A stretch of DNA of 64,000 nt, taken from NCBI GenBank assembly GCA_028564705.1, contig JAPXFQ010001308.1, positions 62,001-126,000 of the forward strand, in the 5' to 3' direction. The translations under genes and the position numbers were made by a program. Positions 11,190-24,700 of this stretch are shown piece after piece (position 1 is the stretch's first letter; each line of letters opens with the position of its first letter). The DNA comes from Apricaphanius iberus (Eukaryota; Chordata; Actinopteri; Cyprinodontiformes; Aphaniidae). Under the pieces are notes generated by a model. It was not told the DNA's origin and did not search any database. It saw only the letters and a list, made by a program, of their open reading frames with translations.

Positions 11190-11720
11190 TCCACAGTTAC
11201 TTTGAAACAGGAATCTCATTGCTGATTACTGATTACTCCTTCCAAAAGTGACTTAGTTACTTTACTGATTACTTTATTTTAAAATTAACTACTTTAGATT
11301 ACAAGTTACTTTATTAGTTACTTTAATTGTAGTTACTTTGGTTGCTTTTTTGCCAATACTCCTTTTTATGGAAGTGTATTTTAACAGTAAGGCCGGAAAT
11401 ATACTTGCTCTTTAACCTCACTTTTACACCAGCATACAGGCTTGGGTGCGTACTACTAGAGGGTTTCACTAGGGGGCAGAGTACAGAACTCATATTTACC
11501 ACTTTAGTTGCTTGTTTTCCTACTGCTTTTGCCTGCCAATAACCCCGTTTACCAAATTATATCTTTTTGCTTAAGAAAATTTCAAAAAATTGTAGCGCAC
11601 ATTCACTTGGACAAGTGACTTTAATTTGATTACTGTTATGGAAATAGTAATGTGTTAGATTAGTCGTTACTGAAAAAGTAGTGACTAATTTATTAGGAGT
11701 AACAAGCTACTAAGTAATGC
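11190..11720. repeat. GTTACTTT-rich repeat, hAT non-autonomous type
   Basis: Multiple imperfect copies of TTAGTTACTTT and TGATTACT at 11190-11345 and again at 11625-11715 (GTGACTTTAATTTGATTACT, AGTAATGTGTTAGATTAGT) form the sub-terminal repeats typical of a fish non-autonomous hAT family. Exact ends were not located. Confidence 0.5.
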
Positions 11721-12293
11721 ATCATCAGCATCACTGATTGTTATTTATTAGAGGAAGGAGATTTCTCAATATTTTTCGGATTAGAATAAAAATTTTGTTG
11801 ATGCTGAAATGATCACTTTAACTGAATTATGTAAAAATAATGTAAATGTTACATGGGTAAAATCAAGAATTAAGTTTAGGATCAACCAACTAGTATTTCT
11901 TCACTACTGATTAAGTAACATGAAGCACACATAACAAATGTAAAAACTAACAAACGAAGACTAACCACTCCAAGTATTGTAGATACTAGTCTACTAAATA
12001 AGGGGGACATTTTAACTGTGTAGCTCCGACAAAACCACCTTGCATTGGTGCTCCTTTGGTTCACTAAATCTATCGCTCGCAGATTGAGCAGCATTCAGGT
12101 TTCTGCTCCAGCTGCAGTTCGGTATGCTCTAATATTAACTCCTCTTGATAACTTACTATGCTTAAGCAGAAGAATCACTAATATGAAGAAAAAAACTAAA
12201 ACAAAACACAACCTTGTTGAAATGGACTAAAATGGACGTAAAGTTGGGAATAATCCAAAATGTTTGAAAGGATGATTACTCCTGTATGAATCA

Positions 12294-12628
12294 GTTGAGA
12301 AGTATCGTTCTTGATAGATTCTAAAATTAGCAATTCTTGGTGGAGGAGTCGATGTCGTGAGTCTTTCATTGACCAGTCAGAAGAAGAGGACGTGGGATGA
12401 TGATTTGGGGTTTTACTCTACAAGCCTCTCACTTTGTTTTGCTGAGGGTTGATGCCCTGCCTGGCTAGATGGCCATAGTAGAAGCTACCTTTTTTATCTT
12501 CTCTATGGAGTAATGGCTTCTTCCTCTCTGAAATGTCCTATTGTATTACAGGACTCGTTTCATTGTGGATAGTGACTCTTTTACTACAGATGCACCTCAG
12601 GGATCTAGATATTTTATCCAAGGTTGAA
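12294..12628 (-). repeat. Inverted copy of the 855-1190 repeat
   Basis: Reverse complement of 855-1190, running from GAGAAGTATCGTTCTTGATA to TTTTATCCAAGG with small indels. Confidence 0.85.
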
Positions 12629-12671
12629 TCAGAATTGTGGAGGTTCACTATCATGTTCCTCTTATCTTACT

Positions 12672-12673
<2 letters not shown>

Positions 12674-12709
<36 letters not shown>
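12674..12709. repeat. (AT)n microsatellite
   Basis: An uninterrupted TA/AT dinucleotide run of about 36 bases. Confidence 0.95.
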
Positions 12710-12714
<5 letters not shown>

Positions 12715-12715
12715 G

Positions 12716-13064
12716 AAGAAAAAAGGGCCAATAAGTACTAAGCATCTCTGGGAACTCCTTCAAGACTGTTGGAAAACCATTTCTGGTGACTACCTCTGGA
12801 AGCTCAAGAGAATGTAAAGCAGTAATCAGAGCAAAGGGTCGCTACTTTGAGGAATCTAACATATAACACATGTATTCAGTTATTTTTATTTCACCCTTTT
12901 TGTTTATTTCACCCTTTTTGTTTAAGTACATACAGTAATTCCAGACATTATGTGTTCATTCATAGTTTTTGATGCCCTTAATTGAGAATCTACAATGTAG
13001 TAATGAAAAGAAAGGAAACGGATTGAATGAGAAGGTGTGTCCAAACTTTTGGTCTGTACTGTGT
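12716..13064 (+). mobile_element. Tc1-like 3' end with transposase C-terminus remnant
   Basis: The frame reads ISTKHLWELLQDCWKTISGD followed by YLWKLKRM and a stop, the C-terminus of a Tc1-type transposase. The following bases keep CAGTAATCAGAGCAAAGGGT and the terminal repeat ending TGTCCAAACTTTTGGTCTGT...ACTGT near 13064. 5' truncated and degenerate. At 12885-12922 a TTTATTTCACCCTTTTTG unit is duplicated in tandem. Confidence 0.75.
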
Positions 13065-14049
13065 ATATATATATATAACAAATACAGAGCATTTATGCAA
13101 TAACATAAAAATATTTAGTTTGATATAGTGAGAAAATAGGGTAAAAAAGGATTTTTTTAATTTTTATACAACGTTTGTAAATATCTGTTGTGAGTTACAT
13201 TGCTTTTGATTGTAAACTGTGAGAATAACTTGAGTTTTTTTTTTGGTTTTGTTATGTGTTTTTTATGTTGTTTCCAGATGGAGCAGAAACTCACATGTTT
13301 ACCTCACTTGCTGCTTGGTTTTTGGAGATGCTGGTCTCAACAAAGATTAATCCTTCACTGACTGGATCCAGCCAGTAAGGTATATTTTAGACAGATACTG
13401 TTTATGAGTTATCTGAAAAGGTAAATACATTCAGTCAGAGTGTATGATGATTACTGTAGACTCAGATAGACTGCAGAGAAATGTTTCTCAGACCCAACAA
13501 CACAAAGAGGCTTTGTGTTCTCCATTCACACTACGTCACTTTGCTTGCATTTATTAGTTGGAGGCTTGTAATGGATTCTGTTTGACTAGGTTGTCTTCTT
13601 CATTGATGTTTTTTTTGTTTTGTTTTGTTTTTCACAAAAGGGTAAATCCCCAAATTCTTCCTTGAGAAGCAGAGCTATATCTGGAGAACATAACTAATTG
13701 AAGCACACTAAAAGAAAAGCAAAAAACATACAAGAAGGTTATTTCCTTTTTGTTGTTAGTATCCTCAAGAGGATAAGGAGATAATCATTTTTTGATGTAA
13801 AAAATGAGAAACAATGAAAAGCAAATGGGGAGCTCAAATAATACCAGATTTTTATTGTTTTGTGTCATTATATAGTTAACTCTTTAAATACTCCATCTCC
13901 CCAACAAGCACAGATAGTCTAAGGGTAAATTAAAGACCTTTGTTGCTATTAAAGTTCTAATTAAAATATGCCAAATGAAATTGTGTTTCTCCCAGTTAGA
14001 ATGAAAGCAAGAATAAATAGGCTTTTATTCTAACCAATTCCAAGTTACA
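13065..14049. other. Gene-free stretch
   Basis: AT-rich, with no recognised exon or repeat. Confidence 0.4.
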
Positions 14050-14610
14050 GTAACCAGCCATCCACCATTGCAGCTGTAGTCTAAGCCAGTTGCAGAAACG
14101 GGGGACTGTGGAAGCTGAACTTAGTCCACCTGGACATTTTATTTGTGCAGTTTTGAAACACTCAAATTAATAAGATGTTAATGTTTGCAGTAGCAAGTTC
14201 TGTTTTGCCGACTGCCATCATAGAGCACAGAGTGAAAGCTCTGCTCAGAACACAACTGCATTGCTGCACAGCAGTGATGTCATTGAAATTGGATTATAAG
14301 CCTCTAAAACACATTGGAAGAGAACAAAGAAGCACCCCCAAGATGCTCTGAACTCACAGGGGAATAGTGCTAGCAAGTAATAATAAAACCTTGGTGAAAT
14401 GAATGAGTTTTGGCAGATAATGCCTTATTTAGAGGCTGCATGACTGTTCCCATATTAACACCCATTGTATGGATATTCGCTGATAGTGAAAGGATCTAAA
14501 CTTTTCTCCGACTCCAAGTGGCTCCAGACTTGTCTGGGTGACTAACTGAACGTAATGCTTGCTGAAAATAAGGTCCAGTTTGCAAAAAAAACCCGGTACT
14601 TTCCCTTTAA
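14050..14610 (+). repeat. Repeat family R2, uninterrupted copy
   Basis: Shares GTGGAAGCTGAACTTAGTCC, GCACAGAGTG and ATAAGGTCCAG with 48590-50690 (same orientation, split by an insertion), and its outer parts with 46505-46895 (opposite orientation). Non-coding; class not known to me. Confidence 0.8.
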
Positions 14611-15119
14611 CATAATACTTTCATAGTTTTAAATGTATATATATCGCAACTAATTGTGTAAAACACCTCCTTCATATATAAAAACACAGCACCAACTGTC
14701 CATATATATTTTATACAGTAAGATATATACATTTTCTAAAAATAAATCATGTTAGCTAACATTTATCAGCATGTAAGCCTGAAAACAATCTGTAATAATA
14801 AATGTAAATAAGAATATATGGGGAATATGGCATTAACTGAACAAAACAGTAAAAAGATGGCTTGAAAATAAAGTTATGGGTTAAAATAAAGAATACAAAT
14901 GTATTAACGAATGTTGTAAACGCTGTAAAATAGACACAACATGAAATAACTATGAATGTAATGGTCAAAATGGCAAAAATAACCAAATCATGTGTTAAAA
15001 TGTTCAATAGCAATAAAAACACCCCAGTTTTCTATGATCATGGGAGAGAAAGTTCAGAGAAGTCAAACTGCTAATTCTTTCGTATCACATTTTAAGTTGG
15101 AAAATTCATTGTGGAAAAG
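14611..15119. other. Gene-free AT-rich stretch
   Basis: No recognised feature. Confidence 0.4.
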
Positions 15120-15235
15120 TTCAATTCAGTTTATTTATATAGCGCCAATTCACAACAGACATAATCTCAAGGCATTTTGCAAGAAAAGACATTTCAATAC
15201 AATTATAAAAAACATTACAATCAGTTTAACGTTTT
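15120..15235 (+). repeat. Dispersed fish repeat, copy of 8245-8365
   Basis: CAATTCAGTTTATTTATATA, then GCGCCAATTCACAACAGACA and AAGGCATTTTGCAAG. Confidence 0.7.
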
Positions 15236-15558
15236 CTATTTACTCACCTTCCATAGTGTTCCTTTATGACCGTGGCAAACCATAGTGAATTTGGAAACTA
15301 AGGAGTGGTAGCTGTCTGTTTAATATAATTACTTAGGGAATCCATTGTGAATTCACTTAGCGTCTGGTCAATTAACTGAGATGATAAAGGATGTTCATCT
15401 TTTTCATTCATCTGCCACTTCTGTGTGTGGTATATTGCTTCCTCAGTTTTTTACAGTTGTGTTGGATCCTTTAGAATCACAGCGTCAAACAGGGTGTGTA
15501 CCTGACAATTAAGCAACTAACAAGTGACTTGTCTGCACTCTGTCTTACAGGTTATACT

Positions 15559-15773
15559 ATGCGGTCCTTTAAGAAGACGGTGCTGCTTGCCATTCTGGCA
15601 TCTGTGGTGCTTGTGCTGGCTCTCCTGCATTCATGGCCCACTCGGGCGTACAACACAGTGGACGTGTGGCAGCGGCTGGGGCCAACAATGGAAAGGCATT
15701 TGGAGGAGAGACTGCCAGAAGCAGACCACCAATTAAGCAACATTCCCTTTCAGATCAGGGAAAGTGTAGCAGG
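15559..15773 (+). CDS. b4galnt1: b4galnt1 coding exon 1
   Basis: The exon begins at the acceptor TCTTACAG (15550) with 8 untranslated bases. ATG at 15559, [10 protein letters not shown] then the hydrophobic anchor. It ends GCAGG/GTAATG in phase 2. Confidence 0.93.
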
Positions 15774-18700
15774 GTAATGCTTTTATTCCTAAAATCAGGA
15801 ACTCATTTGACCATATTTGTGAATTAAATTATAATTACGTGTGTCTCTGACTGTCCATTTAGCTTGCTGGCTCGTAATGGATGTGTTTGTGAGGGTGATA
15901 GTCCTGGATTAAACCTGCCCTTCGCCCAGCTCCTCTTCCCGCGGGTGTCAGCTCAACGTCTGCATACTGCCTTCGATGCCTCGGAGCTAGAGGAAATGAA
16001 AATGAGACGGACTAAAGAGTACAGAGGTTTTCAGCAAAGGTACAGTAAATAAGGGAGTAGTATTGAAATCTGGGAACATTATGGAATTTACTTTTTCATT
16101 TTTTGTTCATCCATAGATGAAGTATAACATGCTAAAATATATTTTACAAAACAAATATGGGTGATAATCACACTGAGGAAGGGAACCTTTGACTTGCTTC
16201 ATTTAAAAAAAATAAACCAGAGACTTGCAGAGTAAATTGTTCGGATATTTAAGTTGCTTTTGTAAATTATTCCTGGGAAGAAGCGTTGCTTATTTTAAAG
16301 AAACTTTTCTCTAACTCTATTCAGATTCTGAGAACCGACAAATAAAATACTGTACTTTGACCCATTCTTCAGAAGTTGCCTTATCTTTAAACACAGTCCG
16401 CTTGTGTGCAATTGTTCTCAATAGATTAGAGAACATTATTGAACTAATAACAACTTGAAGACCAAGGAACACAGCAGAATGGTTGGGGAAAATACATTCT
16501 GAAGAAGTTTAAAGTAGGGGTTATGTTACAAAACGGTGAGAATTTTTAAAAAAACATTCTCCCTAAACAGCACAAATTCAGACCTCACAGAATATGAGAT
16601 ATTGCTTGGAAGGGAGAATTTGTGGAAAAGACAACATTTAGTTGCTTACTTGGACATTTGCCAAGAGAAGTGATTGAAATAAAATACTTAGAAAACCATT
16701 TTGTAGTTTTTCACAAACTATGGTGACGACACAGCAAACAGCTGAAAGAAAGTAATGAAAGTAATGTAAATTACCTTCTTTTCTTATGTCTGAAATCCTT
16801 AGAAACTAACACTGCACATCACCCAGGTCATTAATAATGGACAGTATTCAAACTCTGTAGGTAAAGGCCAGGTATATCTCCAAGAAGTAAATCACCTTAA
16901 TCAAAATCAGGCAAAAATGGTTGCTAAATTCCCACGTTTTGTCGTCTGCAATAAGAAACAAAAAGAATGAAAGACAGCTGTGTTGAAATTAAAATGACTC
17001 TGCATGTCTTTATTTTTCTTTGCTGAAACTTTATTAAACTTTCTCAAATGTTCTAATTATTTTTTTATTTGAACATAAATTGAGAGCTGTCTTTATCATT
17101 GCTGCACTGCAGTTCTCTACCCTGGTGTGTCAGAAAATGAATGGGATATCAACTCAACTCTTTTAATAAGTTGGTTTCAAGAATATCTGCATGTATTTTT
17201 GCACCAAAATTATCAAAAATCTTTCTCATCAGATCCAAGACTGCTGGAGACATACTCATCATAGCAGAGGCCAACAATCCCCTACAGTATCCAACACAGG
17301 GGCTGGAAGTTAGGCCCCTGAAAACGATCATCATCCCAGGTATTACTTTATATAATGTATATGACTTCACTTGTGCTGTGGAAAAAGTCTTGAGTCATTT
17401 CTTTGTATTTGGGTTAAAAAAGTCAGATTTTTTATTAATTTTATTTTAAGTTTTTAAAGTTTTTATCAGATCAGTTTCTGAGGACTTTAAAATTATAAAC
17501 TGGTGCAGCTCTGGTTTTCTGAAACAAGAATGCATTTTCCAGCAATATTGACATGAAAGGCCATCATAGGTTTGGAGAATGTGCTGTGGTTTCAAAATTT
17601 GTTCTTTGCAAGTCATGCATCTGCAGAAAAAGGGAGCAAGTGATCTGTCTGGTCTCAGTCTATAGAGAGGATTACTAAATGATTATGTTTTTGCCGAGCC
17701 TGTCCTACCATCTGACTGCTTATACATTCATCTATGTTAACATTCATACATTTCCCTTTTAAATTATCCATCTGTAGGATTATTTGTTCATCCCCATGAA
17801 TGTTAAGAAATCATTTAAGGCACCTGACCTTTGGATTTGGAACCGATTATTTGTCATCATTTCTTTGTTAAAAGTAGAAATGTCAGAATCACAGTAGATG
17901 TTTATTCTTTATTGATAAAAATTGTGTGCACAAAGGAGGTATTTTACTCTGGTTTTAAATATTCACTGCATACAGACAAAAGGTAAAAAAAGGTAAAACA
18001 GATGTCTGTCACAGCTGCTCTACACCAGCAACAGATGGGCTCAACAGAGCGAAATAAAGACTCAACAGCATTAATGTTTTTGTTGAATAGATTTTGGTAC
18101 CTTAACTGGGCTCCGGTTGCAGTTTATAACTTTCAGGAAGTGGAGTTTGATCGGGAGGTTATTCCATTACACTGCATTAGTATTAACGTCTGCAGTCGGG
18201 TCCTGTGATATTCTCTCTGTTTAAATTCAAAATAAATTCAAATTCAAAAATACTTTATTGATCCTAGTGGGAAATTATGTGTTTTTTGTACCTTATAATT
18301 AAGCAGGTTGATGATGGCCACTTCAACGCCAACTCCATGGCAATAAGGAAACTGGTTCTAGTTTGTTTACTCAGTTGGGGCAATAGGAGTATCTCCAGGA
18401 CCTTCATGATGTGGGATGTCAGGGCAACAGGTCTGTAGTCATTGATGACTTATGGGTGAGTTTTCGTTGGTACTGGAACAAGGCAGGATGTCCTCCACAA
18501 CATTGGAGCCTTTTCCTGGGTCAGGCTAAGGTTGAATAAGTGCTGCAGTATCCCACAGAGCTGCTCTGCACAGGTCTTCAGGACTCTGGGGCTGACACCA
18601 TCTGGAACTGCAGCCTTGTTCCGGTTCAGTTTCTCAAGCTGCCTCTTCACCTGACTTTTAGAAAAAGATAGTTGGGAAGGTGAGATAAGGGAGGAAGCAG

Positions 18701-21700
18701 CATCTCCTGACTTGGTTGAAAACAAAGTTTTGGAAGTTGAAGAGTTCATGACTGAGGTGGAAGATAAAGCATCTGAGGTTTGACAGGACAGGTGTGGGTC
18801 CAGACTTCCATCTATCCAGTCAATCCTTTGCTTAAAGCCTGTGATCTTTTTCATTCCAGACCAGACATCTCTTATATTGTTCCTCTGTAGTTTGCTCTCC
18901 AGCCTCTTCCTGTAAGCCTCTTTGCTGTCTCTGATCTTGACTTTAAGTTGCTTCTGTATACTTCTTAATAACTCCCTATCTCCATCCCTGAAGGCTCTTT
19001 TTTTCTTGTTCAGCTGTTCCTTCAGCTCACTGGTAATCCAGGGTTTGTTATTAGCTAAGCATCTCACTGTTCTGGAGGGGATGATGTTGTCCAGAAGTTT
19101 ATGTAGTCAGTTTACGTAGCTCTGTTAGCTTGGTAATTTAGACAATAGGCTGTTGACCGAGTAATGTTAAAGTTCGGATAAAAAGCTTAAAATAAGGCTT
19201 GCTTTGCTGGTATATATTTATATATACATTATATCAAACAAGCAAGCCTTGTTTTAACGTTTTTTAATCAAACGTTAACGTTACTCTGTCAACAGCCTAT
19301 TGTCACATACTGATTTCTTTTATTTTCTGGTGCTCTGTGAGAAAACTAAATTGACCAGATGCAAGGACACTTGTACTGTCTCAGCTGATCAAAAGGATGC
19401 AGCATGAAACCTAATCAGGACTGTGTAACTTTGGATCATATCTGCATCAGATAAAGTCAGGCCGCCATCCTGCAATCACCCTTCTTTTTCCTGCTTTTTA
19501 TATCAAATATAAAAACTCAATGAAACTTGGGTTTCTGTTCTTATTTGCTATGCCACAAACATATTATTTTTTGCATTAAAAACGAAAAAAAAAAAGAAAT
19601 AAAGAAAGAAAACAAATAACCGAGAAATTTCCTAAAGCAGCATTTTTGTAAATTGTTTTGAAAAACTACTTCACATCATCTTGAACAACTAACTCTGCCT
19701 TTATTTTTTTCAGGCTTGGCTTTACACGACCTCACCAGAGAGCATTTCACAGTAAGTATCCTCCCTTTTTTTCACACCGTTTCTGTAGCTTTTTACATTG
19801 TGCTTTCCATCCTGCTGCAGATAAACATCACTGCCACGCTAGGAACGCTAAACGTAGCAGCAGAGGTGGAGGGAGTGAAAATAAAAGGTGATGGAGAGAT
19901 GCATATGACTTTGTCCAGCAGTTTCCTGCCGACCATGAACCGACAGTTGCAGTTTGTCACCTACACAAACACGCTGTTTCACCCCAACACTGCAGACATA
20001 GGTAAGACCTCTTCAGATCATGAATTTCTTTGAACTTAAAAGTGGGGTTGTTGAAACTATTTTCTAAAGAATTACAGTTTTCCTATTTTTTTATTTGTTT
20101 TAAACCATCTTTACATACAGCAATTAGACAAGAGATCAGAAAAGATATCCAAAAGTAAATTGTTGGGCTCCACAACCCTGGTTCATACTTGGGTACAATT
20201 TCCAGATGCATCAAACTGTTTATCTGCTCAAACAGTAGCATGCGTGTATAAACCTTGTATCACAACATTCAGGAAGAAGGCCTGTTCTATAACCAAAGAT
20301 AAGCGTATTTTTGTGCAAAATGTATCCAAACCCAGAACACCTCCAATTCAGCCTGAAGCACTACTTTATTCAGTGTATCAGTGTCAAGTTCAGCTCAACA
20401 AATCCACAGCATATTACCAGCACAATGTTTGACAGTTGGTTTTTCTACTTTTCTATTTCGTTCAAATACATATTGTTATTGGGACCAAATAGTAAAGATT
20501 TTGTTTCTCAACATAAAACGCTTCTTCAGAAGACATTTGGCTTGTCAGTGGAGCCTACTGCAAATTTCTGGTGGGTTTAAAAATGTCAGCTTAGAAGAGG
20601 AACTTTTTCCTTGGTGGACTGTCTTCATTGTGGACAATGAAACTATCCTTAGATGCTTTATGATTGGTTTGATCCTTGGTGTTTGCTGGATTGTAAATGA
20701 GCATCGTGATTATTTTTTTTTCACTTTTGAGTAATGCTTGGGTAAGAACTAATCAAAGCTGGTTTTAAAACGGAAAAATGTTTTGCCTCTAGATTAGTCT
20801 CAAACCCTATCAATAATTATGGACCATGCTTACCACAAAACTGACGAGTTTAAATGAGCTCTACTCAAATCAAAAGAGGTCAAATATTCAGCCAGAAATA
20901 CTGTATGCCAGAAGCTTTTTTGGGCTACAAAAATCATGTTGTTTCTTTACAACTGGCTAAAGAAAAATGATTGTAATGTGTCAGATATGTATTTTAGACT
21001 TTGTGTAATTTTGACTGTTGGGAAAATTATAAAAACTTTATGTATTCAAGTAAGTGAGGAATATTTAAGTCAGCTGATTCCTCTCTGTAGGCAGATCATT
21101 GAAACTGTGGGGACTTTCTCGCACAAAAGCTCTGTTCATCAGAGAAAAATGCACTCAATTCAGTCAGAACTACAGTACTGTGCAAAAGGCAGGTGTGAAA
21201 AAATGCCACAAACAAAGAATGCTTTCAAAAATTTTAAGGATTAAAAATTTATTTTCATAAGTCACCAAATTGCAGTGAATGAATGAAAGAGAAAAATCAA
21301 TATTTGGTGTGACCACCCGTGGCTTTCAAAACAGCAAAAATTCTAGGTACACCTGCACACAGTTTTTGAAGAACTCGGCTGGTAGGTTGTTTCAAACATC
21401 TTGGAGACCTAAACACAGACGTTGGTGGATGCAGACTTTCCCATATCCTTCTGTCTCTTCATGTAATCCCAGACATACTCCATGTTGAGATCAGGGCTCT
21501 GTGGGGGCCATACCATTACTTCCAGGACTTCTTATACTTATTTAAGCTGGAGAGAGTTATTTATTACTCTGGTTGTATGTTTGGGGTCGCCGCCCTGCTG
21601 CAAAATAATTTCATACGCCTCCCTGATGGTATTGCATGATGGATAAGTATCTGCCTGTATTTCTCAGCATCCATCCATCAATCCATTTTCTTAACCGCTT

Positions 21701-24700
21701 AATCCTTAATGGGTCACGGGGGGGCTGGTGACTATCTCCAGCTGTCAACGGGCGAGAGGCGGGGTACACCCTGGACAGGTCGTCAGTCCATCGCAGGTAT
21801 TTCTCAGCATTGAGAACACAATTAATCCTGACATAATATCCAACTACTTTTGCAGAAATGTTGCCCCAAACGTACAAGGAACCTCCACCTTTCTTCACTG
21901 TCGCCTGCAGACACTTATTATTGCACCACTCACCAGCCCCTCGATTAACAAAAAGCCTTCCGCTACAGCCTAATATTTCAAATTTTGACTCATCAGTCCA
22001 GAGCACCTGCTGCCTTTTTTCTACACCCCAGTTCCTATGTTTTTTGTGTATACCTGAGTTGCTTGGCCTTTTCTTACAGGTTGGAGGTAAGGCTGTTTTG
22101 GCAGCAACACTTCCACGAAGACCACTTCTGGCCAGGCTTCTCCGGACAGTAGATGGGTGTAACCTGGGTCCCACTGGTTTCTGACAGTTCTTAACTAATG
22201 GCACTGCTGGACATCTTTTTGAATTCAAAGTATATTAAGCTTGATATGTTTTTCATGTGTTGAACTAAGTTTCCTTGGCCAAACATTGCGTCTTTGTTCC
22301 TTAACATTTGCCGTCTCTTTGCGCTTCTTCAAAACAGCTTCAACAGCACATCTTGAAGCCCCAGTCTGCTTTGAAATCTCTGTCTGGGAGACAGATGCTG
22401 ATGCACTAGAACTACCTTGTGTTGATGTGACATGAAACCTCACCGAATTTTGTTGTTCTTCACCCAGTTTTATGTCACCTACATAGCTGTTTCTGTTTCA
22501 GTTATTGACTGTGTTTCAATGTGTAACGCTGATGATCATTAGCACCTGTCTGGTATAACTGGTTGATCATACACCTGACTATAATCCTATAAAATACCTG
22601 ACTTTGTGTAAGTGTACCTATAAGAAATTATGCTGGTTTGAAGGCAATAGGTAACATCAAAATTGATTTGATTTAGATATTTCTTGTTTGCTTACTTTGC
22701 ATTTTGTAAAGTGATTGAAAAAGAACAATAATTTTTTTCATTTCTAAAACAAATTGTTTGTTTACAACCTTTTTTCCACACCTGCTTAAATCTTAAGTAG
22801 TACTGTACTGTGGATCTAAACAATACAACTACGTGTAAACACGATTTATATTCGTTGGTTAGTCAATAAGACGATATAACCAGTTCCTCTCCCAAATAGA
22901 TGCTTTATTGATGAGTTATAGATCAATCACAATTGTCAGCAGACTGTTCTAAACAATATTCATCACATGCTCTCTGGGAAATGTGACCTAAGTGTAAGAG
23001 TGTGTGCAGATAAGGCAGCCAGAGTGTCTCATCGGCTGAATGCTCTTCCTGTGAGCGTTTTTTACCTAGCTTGCTGTATGCAGATTGTAGAATTTAGTGC
23101 AAGAATCCAATCACATACAACCTTCTTAGTTTATTTTTTTGTTCCTCAACAGATAAAAAAAAAATTTCAAACTTGTACAGTTTTTTTTTTTACATTTCTA
23201 TACTATTCAAATGGATCTCTGAAAAGAAAAATGTATCTGCCTATTGTGAGTTGATGTTAACTTTGTAATTAGAACTGCATTTGAAGGGATCATTACGTTC
23301 TGAAACTGTATAGAAGAAACTAATGAGATTTATATTGTGCTTTCTGTTGTGCTTTAGTCCGGTTTGAGACAGAAGGCCATCAAGCTGTTTTCAGCATCAA
23401 GATCCGTCATGGAATAACTCCAAAGCTGTACAACACTGGATCTAAGGAAGGTACAGGACCATATTTTTATAACGTAGTGAAAGTTACATTGCCATAACTA
23501 GAATGAGTGACTCCTCTCGGAAGAGTGTTTAACATACCAGCTTTCTTTCCCCTGCAGATTACAACGTCAGCGCTCTTGTTACCATAGCCACAAAGACCTT
23601 TCTGCGTTATGAAAAGCTTCAAACCCTTATTGACAGCATCAGAAGATACTATCCCACAGTCACAATAGTAATCGCTGACGACAGTGTGAACCCTAAAACC
23701 ATTTCCGGGCCTTACATCGAGCACTACATCATGCCTTTTGGGAAGGTAGGTGGCTAGGGCTTCTCCACTGTTGCTGCTGATTGTTTTTGAATGTCTAAAG
23801 CTCAAATCTCTGGTGTCGTAGGGTTGGTTTGCTGGACGAAACTTAGCTGTTTCCCAAGTCACAACAAAATATGTGCTCTGGGTGGATGATGACTTCTTCT
23901 TTACAGCTAATACAAAGCTGGAGAAGCTTGTGGACGTGTTAGAGAGGACCACTCTGGATCTGGTTAGTGCTCTGAGAGATAAATTGTTCCTCAAAATGAG
24001 TTTATAAAGTGTTAGTGCATGAATACGACTGTGCTTCCCTGTTTTTGTCTTCGTAGGTTGGGGGTGCAGTGCGAGAAGCTACAGGGTATGTAGCTACCTA
24101 CAGGCAAACCATCTCCATCGAGCCAGGAGACGAGGACGGAGACTGTTTGCACATGAGAAGAGGATTTCATCACGGAATCGAGGGATTTCCTAACTGTGTA
24201 GTGACGGATGGGGTCATCAATTTCTTCTTGGCTCGCACGGATAAAGTGCAGCAGGTCGGCTTTGACCCCCGCCTAGCCAGGGTGGCTCACCTGGGTGAGT
24301 ACAGTAGAAACACTTAGATCAGATTTCATATCAGATCACCAAAATGTAAGGCTTTTTTGGACCATTTTAACAACATCCGAAGACATGATCCTGACTATAA
24401 ATAGCGTAGACCTAATGTTCTCTCGGCACACAGGAGAAAGGAAAGAATACAGTGTTCACTCTGATATTTTTAGAAAAGCTGCGAGGCAACAGCAGCACGT
24501 GCTGCGATTTTTATGGTTACATTATTTTAGATACAGAGACTTCAAATTTAACTGGGAAATTATTCATGTCAACTCCAGGGGCTAACGCTGTGCAATGAAT
24601 AAAGAATAACAACATTTGATTTAATCTTTTCACTTACTCTTCTGGTTTCAACTTTTACAAAGCTGTCCAACAGCTAACATGTTAATGAAATTGTAAATAG

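Larger units (their letters stand above)
17990..19305. repeat. Repeat family R1, copy split by a LINE
   Basis: The left part (about 17990-18210: TTTGTTGAATAGAT, GTACCTTAACTG, GAGTTTGATCGGGAG, TTATTCCATTACAC) and the right part (about 19115-19305: GTTAGCTTGGTAATTTAGAC) correspond to one continuous repeat at 47390-47960. The two halves are separated here by a LINE fragment. The right part ends in a large palindrome. Confidence 0.75.

Noticed and set aside
20160..20734. Overlapping plus-strand frames of about 90-117 codons
   Set aside because: Low-complexity, AT-driven composition, no conserved motif, inside intron 5 of b4galnt1; probably an old repeat.
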